In this document: in pieces, positions 46,401 to 58,882 of the stretch
Position numbering within the stretch: the first letter of the stretch is position 1
How the letters are laid out: the number at the start of each line of letters is the position of its first letter
Source of the DNA: Psettodes erumei
Lineage: Eukaryota > Chordata > Actinopteri > Pleuronectiformes > Psettodidae
Direction of reading: 5' to 3'
Length of the DNA: 64,000 nucleotides
NCBI GenBank assembly: GCA_016785225.1
Contig: JAFBJZ010000949.1
Coordinates: 747,001 to 811,000, forward strand
Position numbers and translations under genes: made by a program
Notes under the pieces: generated by a model
What the model saw: the letters and a program-made list of their open reading frames with translations, nothing else
The model's database searches: none
Told to the model about the DNA's origin: nothing

Positions 46401-49115
46401 TAATAATTGATGTTTTGAAGATAAACATGAAAGCCTGGAGGTTAACAAGGGAAACCATGCAAGAAAAGGTCAACCTGGGGTGCCTCTGCGGGCCTGAGCG
46501 ATGGTGAGCTTCTCATGAGGGGCGCGACAGTCACAACTCGTCTCCCTGGCGAAGATGGCGGGCTCCGTCAGAGTCTGCGACGAGGAGACGGAGAGAGAGA
46601 GGGAGTTACAGGTAGATAAAGGGCAGTGTTTTTTTTCTCAGAGGTTGCGCGGCGTCTTGATACCTGCATTAAGAGAACACGCACTGTGTCGTCTCCTAAA
46701 CGTCAACACGGCCGGTGCGCAGTATGTCTCCCTTCCCGGGCTCCTTTCAGTTACAGTAACCTCCATTAAGTTACTGACCACAGCTGATGCCTGCTCCACA
46801 TCGGGACAATGGATTGAGGGAGGCAGGCAAGAGCTGCACTCAGCGTTATTGATCACCCCGCGTGAGTGAGCAGACACTTCTTTGTATGCAGTCTACGTGT
46901 GCGTTATTAACATGCGACGGAAAGTAAGGACAGAACTATCGATCTGCTGTCAAAGGAATAAACTAAAATGCAAAGAGAAGAATAAGATGGAAGCAGTCAA
47001 TATGGAGGTGACCTCATGTGGTGACCTGGACACTGGGGAAAACAATGACTATTTTCAGATAAATGATAACAGGAGACAATAGGACATGAAAGACAGGCCG
47101 AGCGAGAAAGGACGAGGGAGATGAAGGGCGATACTTGTTGGCGCTTGTGAAAACAACATCAAGGTTAAAGTGCTGCAGTGCGAGCCTGACTGGAAATTTG
47201 TCTTTGTGTGCCATCTGTTGACTGCAGGGAATACTCGCCGAATCTCATTCTCGCCAGCGAAATAGACTCGGAGTCAGCGCGCAGCAGAAAAGCTGTGGGA
47301 GTGTGAGAGGAGGATGAAAAGGAAAAATGGAAACCGATCCACAGTCTCTGTGGACAGGACAGGCCGCTGACGTCAAATATCCTCTGGGAGAGAACAAGAA
47401 CAACAACGCCGGCGTCTGGCGTGACAACATGTTCCGTGATCACAGATAGAAACACACCAAGGAGAAGAAGACAAAACGCAGGTAAGCGTTGTTCGAAGGC
47501 AGAGTGCAAATCTGCTGGTTTCGATTACACAGTGAGACTTAACAGCTGAATTTGTTTCGGGAAATGAGGCTCCAACCCTGGGCTAAAGGACAAACATGTC
47601 TTACCATAACCATAGGTGGTGTCGAGCTGGGCAGATAGTTTTTATTTGATTTGCAAAGGTTTTGAGATAACTGCGATTTACCGCATGATTCCACCCCATT
47701 ACAATAGAGGTGAATTATTATTATTATTGTTGTGCTCTCTGTTTTGAATATTTAATTTAGTAATTTCAACAGCCACAAGGTTAAACGCAGTGTGTTTTCT
47801 TCTGCACTCATCTGTGACTGTTCATAAGATATCTGCAGGGAATTCGACCCAGGCATGAGTGACATCACTATGTAGAGTAACATACGATACTGTTCATTCT
47901 TTAAAAAAAATGCAATGTAGAGCTGTGTATAATAATGCTCATTCCACAACAGCTGCAGTTGATGAATTGCCATTTTGTTTCCGCTTCATTTTAAGAATAG
48001 CTGAAATGTGAGGGACGTGGGCAGCAGTTCAGAGGTCTGGAAACTAACTGGTTGGTGTGGACAAGTGGATTTTAATGGTCATGCACGCAGATGTCCGTCA
48101 AAACTACCAGCTTCCATAAAAGAAGGCGAGACGGGGGCAGGTAGAGAGTTACAGCTGTGAGAGGAAGAGAAAGATGGCATTAATTTTTAACACTGCCACA
48201 GATGTGAGACTCTACCTCCACATACGTGCACACTCTCCCCCGTTAACCTTTTGTTAACTTAACATCTCACCTCCTCCTGAGCTGCCTCCCTTCGTAAATA
48301 GACAGGGCAGAGAGGCGTCAGAATTAAACTGGAGCCATCAGAGCTGCCAAAAAACAAAAAAGCAGGAGCCACAGGGAAAAGGTGCTGAGGGAGCATCCTC
48401 ATCACCCATGATTCCTTGGGCACGGTGAAAACACCAGGGGGGGGAACACACAAACATTTAGCACAGAGCAGATGGTAAAAGCTGAAACTAACTGACCGGG
48501 AGCACACGGGGCCTATTAGGACGGATGGCAAGAGCGCTCTCAGTTAAACCCTGCTCTGGCACAAGCAAAGAACATCTGGCATGAGAGGGATTAAAGTAAA
48601 AAAAAAAAAAAAAAAAAAGAAAAGAAAGAGAGACACGCAGGAGCACAGGGTGCAAGAAAACAACAGCAGCAAAAATGGGACTGCCTCATGAGCGTGGCGC
48701 GAGAGGATGGGGTGAGGATGGAGGAGTCAAATGTGAAGGCTGGGATGAGGAATAACGCCAAAGAACAAAAGGGGAGGAGAGAGCATCCAAACATAGCAAG
48801 CTCTCTGTCCTTAGTGCTGCAAAATCCCTTCAGCAGCACATCCATGCAATGTTGTCCAACGTGTACACCCCCTTACCCCCCACAGAACACTGTCCACTCA
48901 GCATTCTGAGCATCTCCCGCGACCACATGCTATAGGGGGTCTGTTTCGTAACAAGGGTGAAACGCAGGACCCTTTCTTTGCCCCCCACCCCCACCCCCAT
49001 CACACAAACACAACCAGTCTGCACACACCGAAGGGCATCTATACACAAGCAATCACGCAAATGACAGATACCCTACCGTCCGGGGGTGGGGGCAGGTGTG
49101 CTCGAGCTCCTCCAT
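43470..49115 (-). CDS. pcyt1b: PCYT1B, CTP:phosphocholine cytidylyltransferase beta
   Basis: Minus-strand exons in order: 49115-49077, 46574-46475, 45256-45140, 44987-44836, 44601-44523, 44428-44286, 44027-43839, 43694-43470. Phases agree and give 347 residues from the ATG at 49115. The enzyme makes CDP-choline, the rate-limiting step of phosphatidylcholine synthesis. Visible features are the nucleotidyltransferase HxGH motif (FHSGHARAL), RYEALRHCRYVDEV, TEGISTSDIITRIVRDYD (RTEGISTS motif), an amphipathic membrane-binding helix (exon 44027-43839, [31 protein letters not shown]), and an S/P-rich phosphorylated tail ending SISSMSEGDEDEK. The tail and the MEELEHTCPHPR start match PCYT1B rather than PCYT1A. 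Mammals have an alternative N-terminus about 26 residues longer; I do not see that exon. The upstream in-frame stop supports 49115 as one real start. Confidence 0.95.
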
Positions 49116-49681
49116 TATACCCAAAGACTCATGGGATGCGGCTGTGGTCCCTCAGTAATGTGACTCAGCATCAGTGAGACGATGCCTCCTCTCCTCACCA
49201 CTCTGCCTCTTTCTTCTTCATCTGTTCCCCCCGCCCACTCTTTGCTCTGCCTCCCTGTCTGTCCTCCCCTCTCCTCCTCCTCCTCGCCTCCTCGCCCCTG
49301 CTGCAGAGAAGAGGAGGCAGTGAAGAGCTCTCACTCTGCGACAGTTCTTTTTTAGCCGTACGACAAACGGGATTGCGTTTGTCTTCAATTGGATGTTGTT
49401 AATGTTGAAGGTGTATACATTTAAAAACGCCAATCGTTCATTTTGAACCTAAAATGTCTAAAAAGAATTGTAGAAATGTTGCTCCTCTCTGCAGATATCT
49501 GACGAGGCCTAACGACTCAACCTGTTTCTTGGACTTCTGCGTGCGCACCCTGAGGCGAACCGCCTGAGCAACACAAAGCGTAATGTTGGCGAACCGCTGC
49601 GTGAGCTGCGAGTGAGACGTCACGACGATAAACGATCTCTGCCTGTTCGCAGACTCTGGGCGGAGCCGACGAGCCCTCGCC

Positions 49682-49803
49682 ATGGCGACGGGAAAAGAGG
49701 AGAGAGCTCCGGTGAGGGACCAATCCGAGAGCAGCTCGAGCGAACCAGCAGTTTTTGGCCGGCGACGATTGGCGGACGTGGCCCATAGCACCATCACCGA
49801 AAG
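49682..49803 (+). other. Orphan first-exon-like segment
   Basis: ATG in a near-ideal context (cgccATGG) opens 40 codons (MATGKEERAPVRDQSESSSS...) and ends exactly at a strong donor (AAAG|gtgagt) in phase 2. I recognise no family. pola1 exon 2 begins in phase 1, so it cannot join there in frame. It may be a short gene, a non-coding RNA exon or chance. Confidence 0.3.
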
Positions 49804-50253
49804 GTGAGTATCGCCAAGTGTGCTTCAGAGTAACGGGGAAAAAGAGAGTGTTGGACCGAGTGCTCGGCTGAAGATGGGCTGCTTGATTTATCTTATCGAG
49901 TAGTTTATCAGTCTGCGAACAGACCTGAGAGGGGATAATATATATTTTGAAGAGAAGACACGTTGCAGAGCTTAACTTAAAGCTTCACACCTTAGTCACT
50001 TAATAAAACTATAGCTGTTGTTTGAGCTGTAACACAATTTTGTCTGTCTGACACATGCATTCCGAAAAACTGTGTACTTGCTATTTGGCGCAGAAATAAA
50101 ATTTGGTGTGAGCAATGTTTCAGAGTGCACATACGACTTTTCTCTTTTTTCATATCACATGCTGCTTAGAAAACTTTCCTCTAAAACAAGACTGGACTCG
50201 AATCGCTGTAAAATGCACCGGAACCGAAACTTTCGCTGGGGATGTGCGCTTAC

Positions 50254-50334
50254 CTTCGCCGGTCCTCTCCTGCAACAAATAGGCGCAGCAGATGCGCAAC
50301 AGGAACGCGCTCTGATGCGTCGCTGTTTCACCAT
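50254..50334 (-). other. Possible alternative pcyt1b first exon
   Basis: Minus-strand ATG with a good context (accaccATGG) opens 27 codons and ends at a donor (AAG|gtaagc) in phase 0. The acceptor at 46574 is also phase 0, so a spliced product would be in frame. The 27 residues are basic and Cys-rich and match nothing I know. Confidence 0.25.
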
Positions 50335-51515
50335 GGTGGTCCGAAAACACGTACAACGTTAAAGTACGGATGGAGATCTCTTCGTCGCTTGCTTTGCTAT
50401 CTGGTTCGCGCTTGAATCCAAGGCCGGAGGCTGTCTGGTTTTGCTCCAGCACAGTGCAGCAAGTGCAGCAGAGCGACGGCAGCCCGTGTGTCCGGTCTGT
50501 CCAAGGGACAGATCAGCTGCTCACTGCTGATGAGCTGCGACAACTGTGGGCCACAGTCCACATAGCAGACCATACAATAGACCATACGGTCATTAGGCTG
50601 TACATTCAAGTTACCCTCCGCCTATTGTACTAGACTGAAGGACCTAACTCACGCAATATGCAAGTTGTAGCCTAATTTTGAAAAGTAAATACGTTTTTTT
50701 TGTTGTTGTTTTTTTTTTACCAAATAAAATGTTGTTTTTTTAAAAATCCTGTATCACAAACAATTAAGAATGACACATAAATCAAAACAGGGCATACTGT
50801 AGGCTAAATAAAGACTATTCGCCAGCTGACAATATGTTAGCACTATTTGTTATCAAAACTACCAATATGATCAATATGGTGATGTGGACATACACCCACT
50901 AGAGGCTACTACAGGCGTGCATATGAATTATCATGAGGTTTATATAGTATAAAAAAGCCAAAATAGGCTGTGGGGATGAAGGACAAAACATCCTTTGTGT
51001 TTTCATTGTTGAGCGCACTGTAGTGTCTCTGTGGCCCCAATCTGGGACAGGAATCTATTGTGCCCTCCATGCTCTGGCCTGGTTGCTATGGAAATGAACT
51101 TCAGGGATACACAGGCATGGCATAGACACTGAAAGTGAAAGATCTAATATCTATCTAATATCCTCATAATTAGAGAGTCTTAATTTGAGAATAAGTTTGT
51201 AATGTTACATTGATTCCCCAGGAAACACATAAACCAGGAATTAAGTACTTGGAACCTCAGCCAATACTTCAGGTCCACATTATAGCTGTGTACACTTAAC
51301 TTATATGCTTCACTACAGGTAAAGTATACAAAATACGTACACGATGATGTACACAAAACTGTAGAAAGGCTGCGTTCTGGAGCCTGCGGGCTCAACATGA
51401 AGTTTACGTTGTACCACACTGCCACCGTGCGGACAGAGCGGAGACAGCGAATCATTTTATTGGATGACAGTACTGCGATGTCATTTCCGGCATATGAGTT
51501 TCCCCGGGAAGGCAA

Positions 51516-51523
51516 TTTGGCGC
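51516..51523 (+). promoter_or_regulatory. E2F consensus site (TTTGGCGC) upstream of pola1
   Basis: An exact E2F-type site lies 88 bp before the pola1 start codon. S-phase replication genes are classical E2F targets, so the location fits cell-cycle control. Confidence 0.6.
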
Positions 51524-51610
51524 GGACGGTTCTGTTATTGTACCGACTCGACCGCCGCGCAGACCAGCTGTCAGTGAACAAAGGTGAACGACGACAACGA
51601 GAATAAAGTC

Positions 51611-54600
51611 ATGGCTCCGGTCTCGAACCCAGACAAAGACATGGACGGTCCGGACGGCGGTGAGTGTTGGTTACGCTTTACTTTCTAGCTGACGCGAGCG
51701 GACTCACACGGGGGAAAGCGAAGACGTTAGCTAGCGCATTAGCTAGCGTTCACCATCATAATGGAAGGAACAGGCTCCTGCCGTTAGCATTGTTTGTGTT
51801 TGTAGCTTGGTCGACTCTATGACAATGTACCATATAAATTTAGAGTTGTTAAGGCTGCAGAGAGGAGGAAAATGCACCGTAAGGTAAGGTTTGCTAACAC
51901 AAGTGCGATGCTAACTGACATGACTGTGACCCCTCCGACTTTCAAGGCCTTCTGATAGATATATTCACAAATCATGACGCTTGAACAACCGTTAATTAAA
52001 TAGTCAAGTAAATAAGTGTTGCAAGTTGAAAAGAAAACGACACTGCGCCTGCGCCACTGTCTCATCATCATCGGCGGCGTGTGTGTTTGGATACACGTTT
52101 TGGAAATCATACCGTCATGTCCGCACGCCTGCCTCGACGTCACGTTGAACGCGCACCTCTTCCTCAGAGGATGGAGGCGATGCCTGCAGTCTGGCGAAGA
52201 CTCGCTCCAGGCGCGAGAAGAGGGAGAAGGTGGGAAGAAAGTCTGCGCTGGAACAGCTCAAGAAAGCCAAGATGGGGGAGAAGGTCAAATACGAGGTAAG
52301 GAACCTAAGTGTTGTGCTCGCATCCTAGCAAGACACGTTACATATTCTCTTTGTATTTAATTCAGCAGCAATCAACTTCTTAGAGGATTTGTTAGGAACT
52401 GTCAGACCAAATTTTCTGCAGACTTCATGAACATATTCCCTATTACTTCTTCTGGATAAAGAAATTGATGTAGCGATTGATAGTACATATTATCATTCCT
52501 TTTTAAGTAAGAGTTGGTTTGACTGTGCTTTTGTAGCATGTAACAGCAGATCATCTCGCTAAAAATCATCATCGTGTTTTTCAGGTGGAGGAGTTCACCA
52601 GTGTGTATGAGGAGGTGGATGAGGAGCAGTACTCTAAGATGGTGCGAGAGCGACAAGAAGATGACTGGATTATCGATGACGGTGAGTCGCAGCCTCCTGT
52701 GTCCACTGCAGGAGTTTTAGCGTGATGCGCAGGTCTGAAAATGCTTCTCTCCTCTCAGACGGAACGGGGTACGTGGAGGACGGACGAGAAATCTTCGACG
52801 ACGATTTGGATGACGATGTGGTGGAAAACAACAAAGGTGAAAATGAGGAGTGCGCTAGGCGACCGTTTATGCGTTTTCTGAGAGTGGGAGTTGGGCCGCG
52901 GACAGTTCAGGCGCATGAATATACCGTTGTTAATGTTTGCAGGAAAAGCAAATGCGAAAGGAGCAGACTCGAAGAGAACCACGAAGAAATCCGTCGTAGC
53001 CAAGCCCAACACCATCAAGAGCCTCTTTATGAACAGTAATGTTAAGAGGCCTGCTGAGGTGTGTTTTAGTTTGTTTTTTTTCTGAACACCTGCTCCTTTT
53101 TTTCCCCCCACTCATGCATTGATCAGCGGTATTAATTTGCCTCTTGCAGAAAGACGTGGACCTGTCCAAAGATGACTTACTAGGAGATATCTTACAGGAC
53201 CTGCACTCTGAGGTAGGTACCGCTCCTTCTGGTCAGCCAAATGCATTTACTTTGATGCTTTTAGCTGATTAGTCATAAGCCAAGCAGGTGATGGTGTACA
53301 GAAAAGCAATTGAAGAGGACATTCTGTCTCCATCGCTGTCTTCCCAGAAACCGTCTCCTCTGGCTCCTCCGCCAGTCATCACTCTGAAGAAAAAGAAGTC
53401 CCTTGGCTCACCCATGAATCCATTCTCCATCAAACCTCAAAAGCAAAAGGTACTTTATAACCCATCAAATTTTTCTGTCATAGTTCAAAAATACATATTA
53501 TTTGAAGCAACTTTTTTCTAAAATACCTTCTGAAATACCAGGAGTCACCGTCGTCTACGGGATTAAAGGCCAGAGTGATCCGTCCACCGCCCTCTGACCC
53601 GGCGCCCAGGTCGCCAGCCACTCCTCCTCCCTCTGCACCTGCTCTGCCTTTGGATAAGCAGAGGGCAAAAGCGGAGGAGCCGGATGAAGAGAAAGGTGAG
53701 CCAAATACTAAGCATTTTTGGATAGCAGTGCATATCATGCCGTTGAGCCACCTGCAGGGGAAATTCCTTCACTGCAACAGCCCAAATAGAGAGTCAATTC
53801 TATAAATGTGCAAGCTTTTTTGTATTGCCGTCCTCTTAAAAAAAAAAAAAAAGACACCCACACTTATCTTTCATGGCATTGTGTGACTTTAGTGAATGAT
53901 GCTATGGCGTTTGACGGCGTGGACTTTGATGAGCCGATGGAGGTTGGACTTGAGGAGGAGAAGCCTGCAGTGACAGAGGGTGCTGAGCCTGAAACCAAAG
54001 TGGCAGCAGTGGCTGCAGCTGAAGTGGAGCCCAAAGCAAAGCCTCAGGATCCTGTCCTCCTGTGAGTTGTTTATCTGCTCTGTGTATTGAAGACAGACTT
54101 ACAATGCTGCAAAACAAACTAACGTATAATTCAACACGTGTAATGTATGTATCAAGTGAATTATGCGCCGTTTTCCAACATGGAAAGGCTTCGCTAAATG
54201 AGCTTGAGTCTTAACATCTTTGCTCCCTTCTCCTTTTCCAGATCCAGCAGGATTGGAAGCTCCTGGGGACAAGAGGAGGAGGGCGGAGTGAGCGACGCTC
54301 CAGCAGAGATCCAGGTCGACTCCAGCCAACTCCCGCTGGTGGAGGGGCCAGACGGGGACCAGGTTTTCCGCTTCTATTGGTTGGATGCCTTTGAAGAGCC
54401 ATACAGCCAGCCAGGTCAGCGATATTTACACTTGGAATGAAAATCTAGAGGACGTCACACCTGTAACACTATAATCCATGGATCCTGTTCAGATTTGAAA
54501 AAAGCACGCTCAGATGTTTTGACTTAACTGTGGCGCAGGTGTGGTGTACCTGTTTGGAAAAGTGTGGATCGAGTCTGCCAAGTTTCACGTCAGCTGCTGC

Positions 54601-57600
54601 GTTAGTGTCAAGAACCTCGAGCGGACCATGTACCTCCTGCCTCGCGAATATGTGAGTCTCCTCCTCTGTCACATGGCCGCTAATGTCACTCTGATAGGTC
54701 AGTTTGTCTCTGCTCAGACAGGAGCAAGTTTATTGTAAGAAATTTAAAAAGTCAGATCATAATTCACTTTAAAATATTAGTTTTTTAAAAAGGAATTTCA
54801 TTAATCTTTATTTATATTTTAATGTACAGAAAGTGAACCCCAAGACTGGGGAGGTGTCGGAGACTCCCGTAGGGATGATGGACGTTTACCAAGAGTTCAG
54901 CGAGCTCTCTGAGAAGTTCAAGATCATGAAGTTCAAGTCCAAGGTCGGACCGTGCGGCGGAGCACAATTTGTGTTCTTCTAGAGGGGCTGACGTGTTTGT
55001 AACAGGTGTTTGGTGTCTGATTCGCTGTCTGCAGAAGGTGGAGAAGAACTACGCGTTTGAAATTCCCGACGTGCCCAGTCAGTGCGAGTACCTGGAAGTC
55101 AGATATTCTGTGAGTAGACGCATGCAGTTAATCCGTCATTCCCAGATTTGTCCGGGATTCTGACAACACGTATATCTGTGCGGTAATTTTTTTTTTTTTT
55201 GTAGGCCGAGTTCCCTGCGCTGCCTTCTGACCTCAAGGGGGCGACTTTTTCCCACATTTTTGGTACCAACACCTCCAGTCTGGAGCACTTCCTCCTCGGC
55301 AGGAAGATCAAAGGGCCTTGTTGGCTGGACATCAAGACACCGCGTAAGGAGGATGTCTGTTCTGTCTGGATTAAATATGACATTTTTAAATCTCCGATTT
55401 GAGATGCGGGAGCCGTCGACCCGAAAGCCGTTTCTTTCAAATTTATTCCCAACCCTGAAATTTTGCTGATGTGACGTCCCCTCTGCGTATGTGTCAGAGC
55501 TGATCAGCCAGCCCGTGAGCTGGTGCAAGGTGGAGGCTCTGGCCCTGAGGAGCGAGCTGGTCACCGTGGTGAAAGACCTGTCACCGCCGCCCATCACCGT
55601 CATGTCCCTCAGCCTCAAGACCATCCAGAACCCCAAGATGCACCACAACGAGGTCAGAGCGTTTGCACAGACTTTCAGCAGGGAATGCACTGGACAGTGA
55701 TGGACTCATTGTCCAGTATTATATAGTCAAGTTATTTTATGATAGGTTTGGGACTGATGAAACGATGTTTCTTTTGCAGATTGTGTCGCTGGCTGCACTT
55801 GTCCACTATCAGTACCATATGGATAAAGCTCCACCTCAGCCTCCCTACCAGACCCACTTCTGTGGTGAGTTATGGAATGAAATGTAAAGTTATAGGAATG
55901 CACTGATGGGTTTATGGACATATTCAGTCACAAACATTTATTATATAGAATAATCTCCAGCCATAATCTGATCTGGATACATGGATATCCCAGTTTTCAG
56001 CCCCTATGAACCTATTGAGCAAATTAGTCAAATTAAAAATATGCAGAAGCGGTCGTTTATATTCTTTTTGCTTTTTCAGTGGTCAGTAAACCAGCCGACT
56101 GTATTTTCCCGTACGACTTCAAAGAGGCCGTGAGGAAGAAGGTGAGTGGCCACTAGAGTCTTTTGCAAAGAAATGGGAAAAAAACTGTGTTTTCATGAGA
56201 TCTTTTAGTTTAGCTATTATTTAAAGATTGCATTAGACTTAATGTGGAGACCGCTCTGCACTCGGACACCTCCTTGCAGCTTGTGCGAGCGCCAAACACT
56301 GACGCGTCTCCCTCCCTTCTGTTAGAATGGGAAGGTGGAGATAGCGGCGTCAGAGCGGACCCTTCTTGGCTTTTTCTTGGCTAAGATGCACAAGATCGAC
56401 CCGGACGTGCTGGTGGTGAGTAGGAAACTCTGCGAATGAGTCATTCTCTGCCTGATTTAACGTAACAACATAACAGCATTTGGATAGTAACACTTGAAAT
56501 GGAGGGACTGCGTATAAAGATGTCCATAATTCCTGAACGGTTAGTGCAATATTTTTGTGCAACCCCTTGAATCCAAGCTGAAGGCATGCACGTAAATCGC
56601 ATTTGAAACGCTTCCTTTCAAGTCCACTGCGGTGCTGTACAGGTGCAGAAGATTTCATCGGACAAAAACGGTATGCTGACCTTTTGTCTGCGTTTCCTGT
56701 AGGGCCATGACATCTTTGGTTTTGACCTGGAGGTGCTTCTGCAGAGGATCAACACGTGCAAGGTTCCCCACTGGTCTAAGATTGGACGCCTCAGGAGGGC
56801 CAATATGCCCAAATTAGGGGTAAGGAAAAGAAAACTCCCTGGTAAAAGAAGCTGCTTGCCTTCTTCATCTACCATACCGCGCATCACTAAACGTTCCTCG
56901 TGTCGTTTGCGCGTGTGCACTCAGGGTCGCGGCGCCTTTGCGGAGAAGAGCGCGACCTGCGGCCGTCTGGTGTGCGACGTGGAGATCTCGGCCAAGGAGC
57001 TGATTCGCTGTAAAAGCTATCACCTGACCGAGCTGGTCGCACAGGTGCTGAAGATGGAGAGGGTCACCGTCCCCCAGGAAGAGATCAAAAATCTCTTCAG
57101 GTGAATCCACTTAAAGGGCCATTTCCCCAAGGAAACCAGGAAACGTGAAAACAATAGATTAGTTAACCCACAGCTCAAACCTCCCTTGGTCTATTTTGAA
57201 TGTTTTTAAAGAATTGTGTAAATGTCCTATAGGTACACATTTTTGCATCAGGGTGGAACTTCTGTGTATCCTAAAATGTGAGTTTTGCATGCCAGCGACT
57301 CTCCTCACCTGCTCTACCTGTTGGAGTTGACGTGGACGGACGCCAAGCTGATCCTCCAGATCATGTGCGAGCTCAACGTGCTGCCGCTGGCCCTGCAGAT
57401 CACCAACATCGCCGGCAACGTCATGGTAAGCGTCGGCACGCAACCGGGAAGACTCAATATCGCAGTCGCTTCAGGAAGGCCTGGCTCTCAGCGGAGAAGC
57501 GGCTTGAACCCACGACAAAAGCAACGAGGGCCCAGAGGTGCGGGGGTTTTTCGATTCCAGGAAAGAAGGCAAAGAAAAAGACAGTCTCGAGCCTTCATCA

Positions 57601-58882
57601 AGGCTGACTGCCTTCGATCTCGGTTAGAATGGAACATTTAGATTCATCGCCTCTGAGGCTTACTCCGTGCTCGCTCAGGTGTCATGCCACCTCTGCTTTA
57701 GAGCTCTTCCCTTTTGATGAACTTATTTGCCTTCCTTTTAAGCGCTTCTTCCTGCTTCCTCTCTGCAGTCTCGAACTCTGATGGGCGGCCGCTCCGAGAG
57801 GAATGAGTTCCTGTTGCTCCACGCCTTCCACGACAAAAATTACATCGTCCCTGACAAACTCTCCTTCAAAAAGGCCCAGCTGGAGATGGTAAGGATGCAC
57901 ACAGACACACGCACCGGTTCCCCCTTTTTTTATAATGTCGTCATGTAAGCAAAGTTTCCTTTCCCCCTCTTTGTTCCCGTGTCCCAGCTCGACGGGGAAG
58001 AAGATGCGACGCAGGGAAAGGCAAGCGGAAGAAGAAGGCCGCCTACGCTGGAGGTCTGGTGCTGGATCCTAAAGTTGGTGAGCACGTGTCCGAAGCCGGC
58101 CCTGTGCATCTTCGTTCGTGTTACGCGTTTGCACGCTTTTCGCGTTCTTATAACCAACCGCGTCTCTCCTCTGCAGGTTTCTACGACAAGTTTGTGCTGC
58201 TGCTTGACTTCAACAGCCTGTATCCGTCGATCATCCAGGAGTTCAACATCTGCTTCACCACTGTCCAGAGGGAGGCTCACAACACAAAGACAAAGAAAGA
58301 GGTGCGTCCAGTGGTTTTTAACATATCAGCTGTAGGAGCAGCTGTGTTTCTTTCTGAGTTTCGGGATAAACTGTGTTTGAGGAAACAGAGATGTAGGAGT
58401 TTTGGTTGTTGTTTCCACGGTAACAGGAGGACGAGCCGGAGGAGATTCCCGAGATCCCGGATTCCAGCCTGGAGATGGGAATCCTGCCGAAGGAAATCAG
58501 GAAGCTGGTCGAGCGGCGCAGACAGGTCAAACAGCTGATGAAACAGCAGGACATCAACCCGGACCTTTACCTGCAGGTACGCACACGCTCATTTACTGCG
58601 TATAGTTCAACACAACCACACATACTGTATGTAATGTAAATGTTTTCTTTTAGTGCAACCTCTAGCCTGCTAAACCATCAGTACCTAGTATTTTGATTCT
58701 GACTTTGAGATGTGCAAACGCTGTGCAAACTCTTAAGTTTAAGTCTTGCCGCTCCTCAGTATGACATCCGTCAGAAGGCCCTGAAGCTGACTGCAAACAG
58801 CATGTATGGCTGCCTGGGGTTCAGCTACAGCCGTTTCTATGCCAAGCCGCTTGCTGCCCTGGTTACGCACAAAGGCAGAGAG
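51611..58882 (+). CDS. pola1: POLA1, DNA polymerase alpha catalytic subunit, 5' two thirds
   Basis: Twenty-six exons: 51611-51659, 52168-52295, 52585-52681, 52759-52836, 52943-53058, 53150-53212, 53348-53449, 53542-53695, 53893-54061, 54242-54414, 54539-54651, 54830-54943, 55035-55109, 55205-55343, 55498-55652, 55780-55864, 56080-56141, 56326-56415, 56703-56819, 56925-57100, 57296-57425, 57769-57888, 57988-58077, 58177-58301, 58427-58576, 58760-58882. About 998 codons of the usual 1460 or so are present. POLA1 extends primase RNA primers at replication origins and lagging strands. Visible features are the N-terminal VYEEVDEEQYSKMV and DDGTGYVEDGREIFDDD, exonuclease-like domain (GHDIFGFDLEVLL), palm motif A (DFNSLYPSII) and motif B (KLTANSMYGCLGFSYSRF). 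Motif C (YGDTDS) and the zinc region lie beyond the window. Exon 57988-58077 is one base short for its phase. The start aligns with mammalian MAPV. Confidence 0.97.

Larger units (their letters stand above)
49116..51610. other. Divergent region between pcyt1b and pola1
   Basis: This 2.5-kb spacer between two divergent genes contains promoters for both. It also contains two unassigned first-exon-like segments (plus 49682-49803; minus 50334-50254). The middle (50640-51200) is AT-rich, without coding signal. Confidence 0.6.

Noticed and set aside
49438..49797. Minus-strand frame of 119 codons upstream of pcyt1b
   Set aside because: No donor or acceptor joins it to pcyt1b, it has no recognisable motif, and it mirrors the plus-strand exon-like segment.
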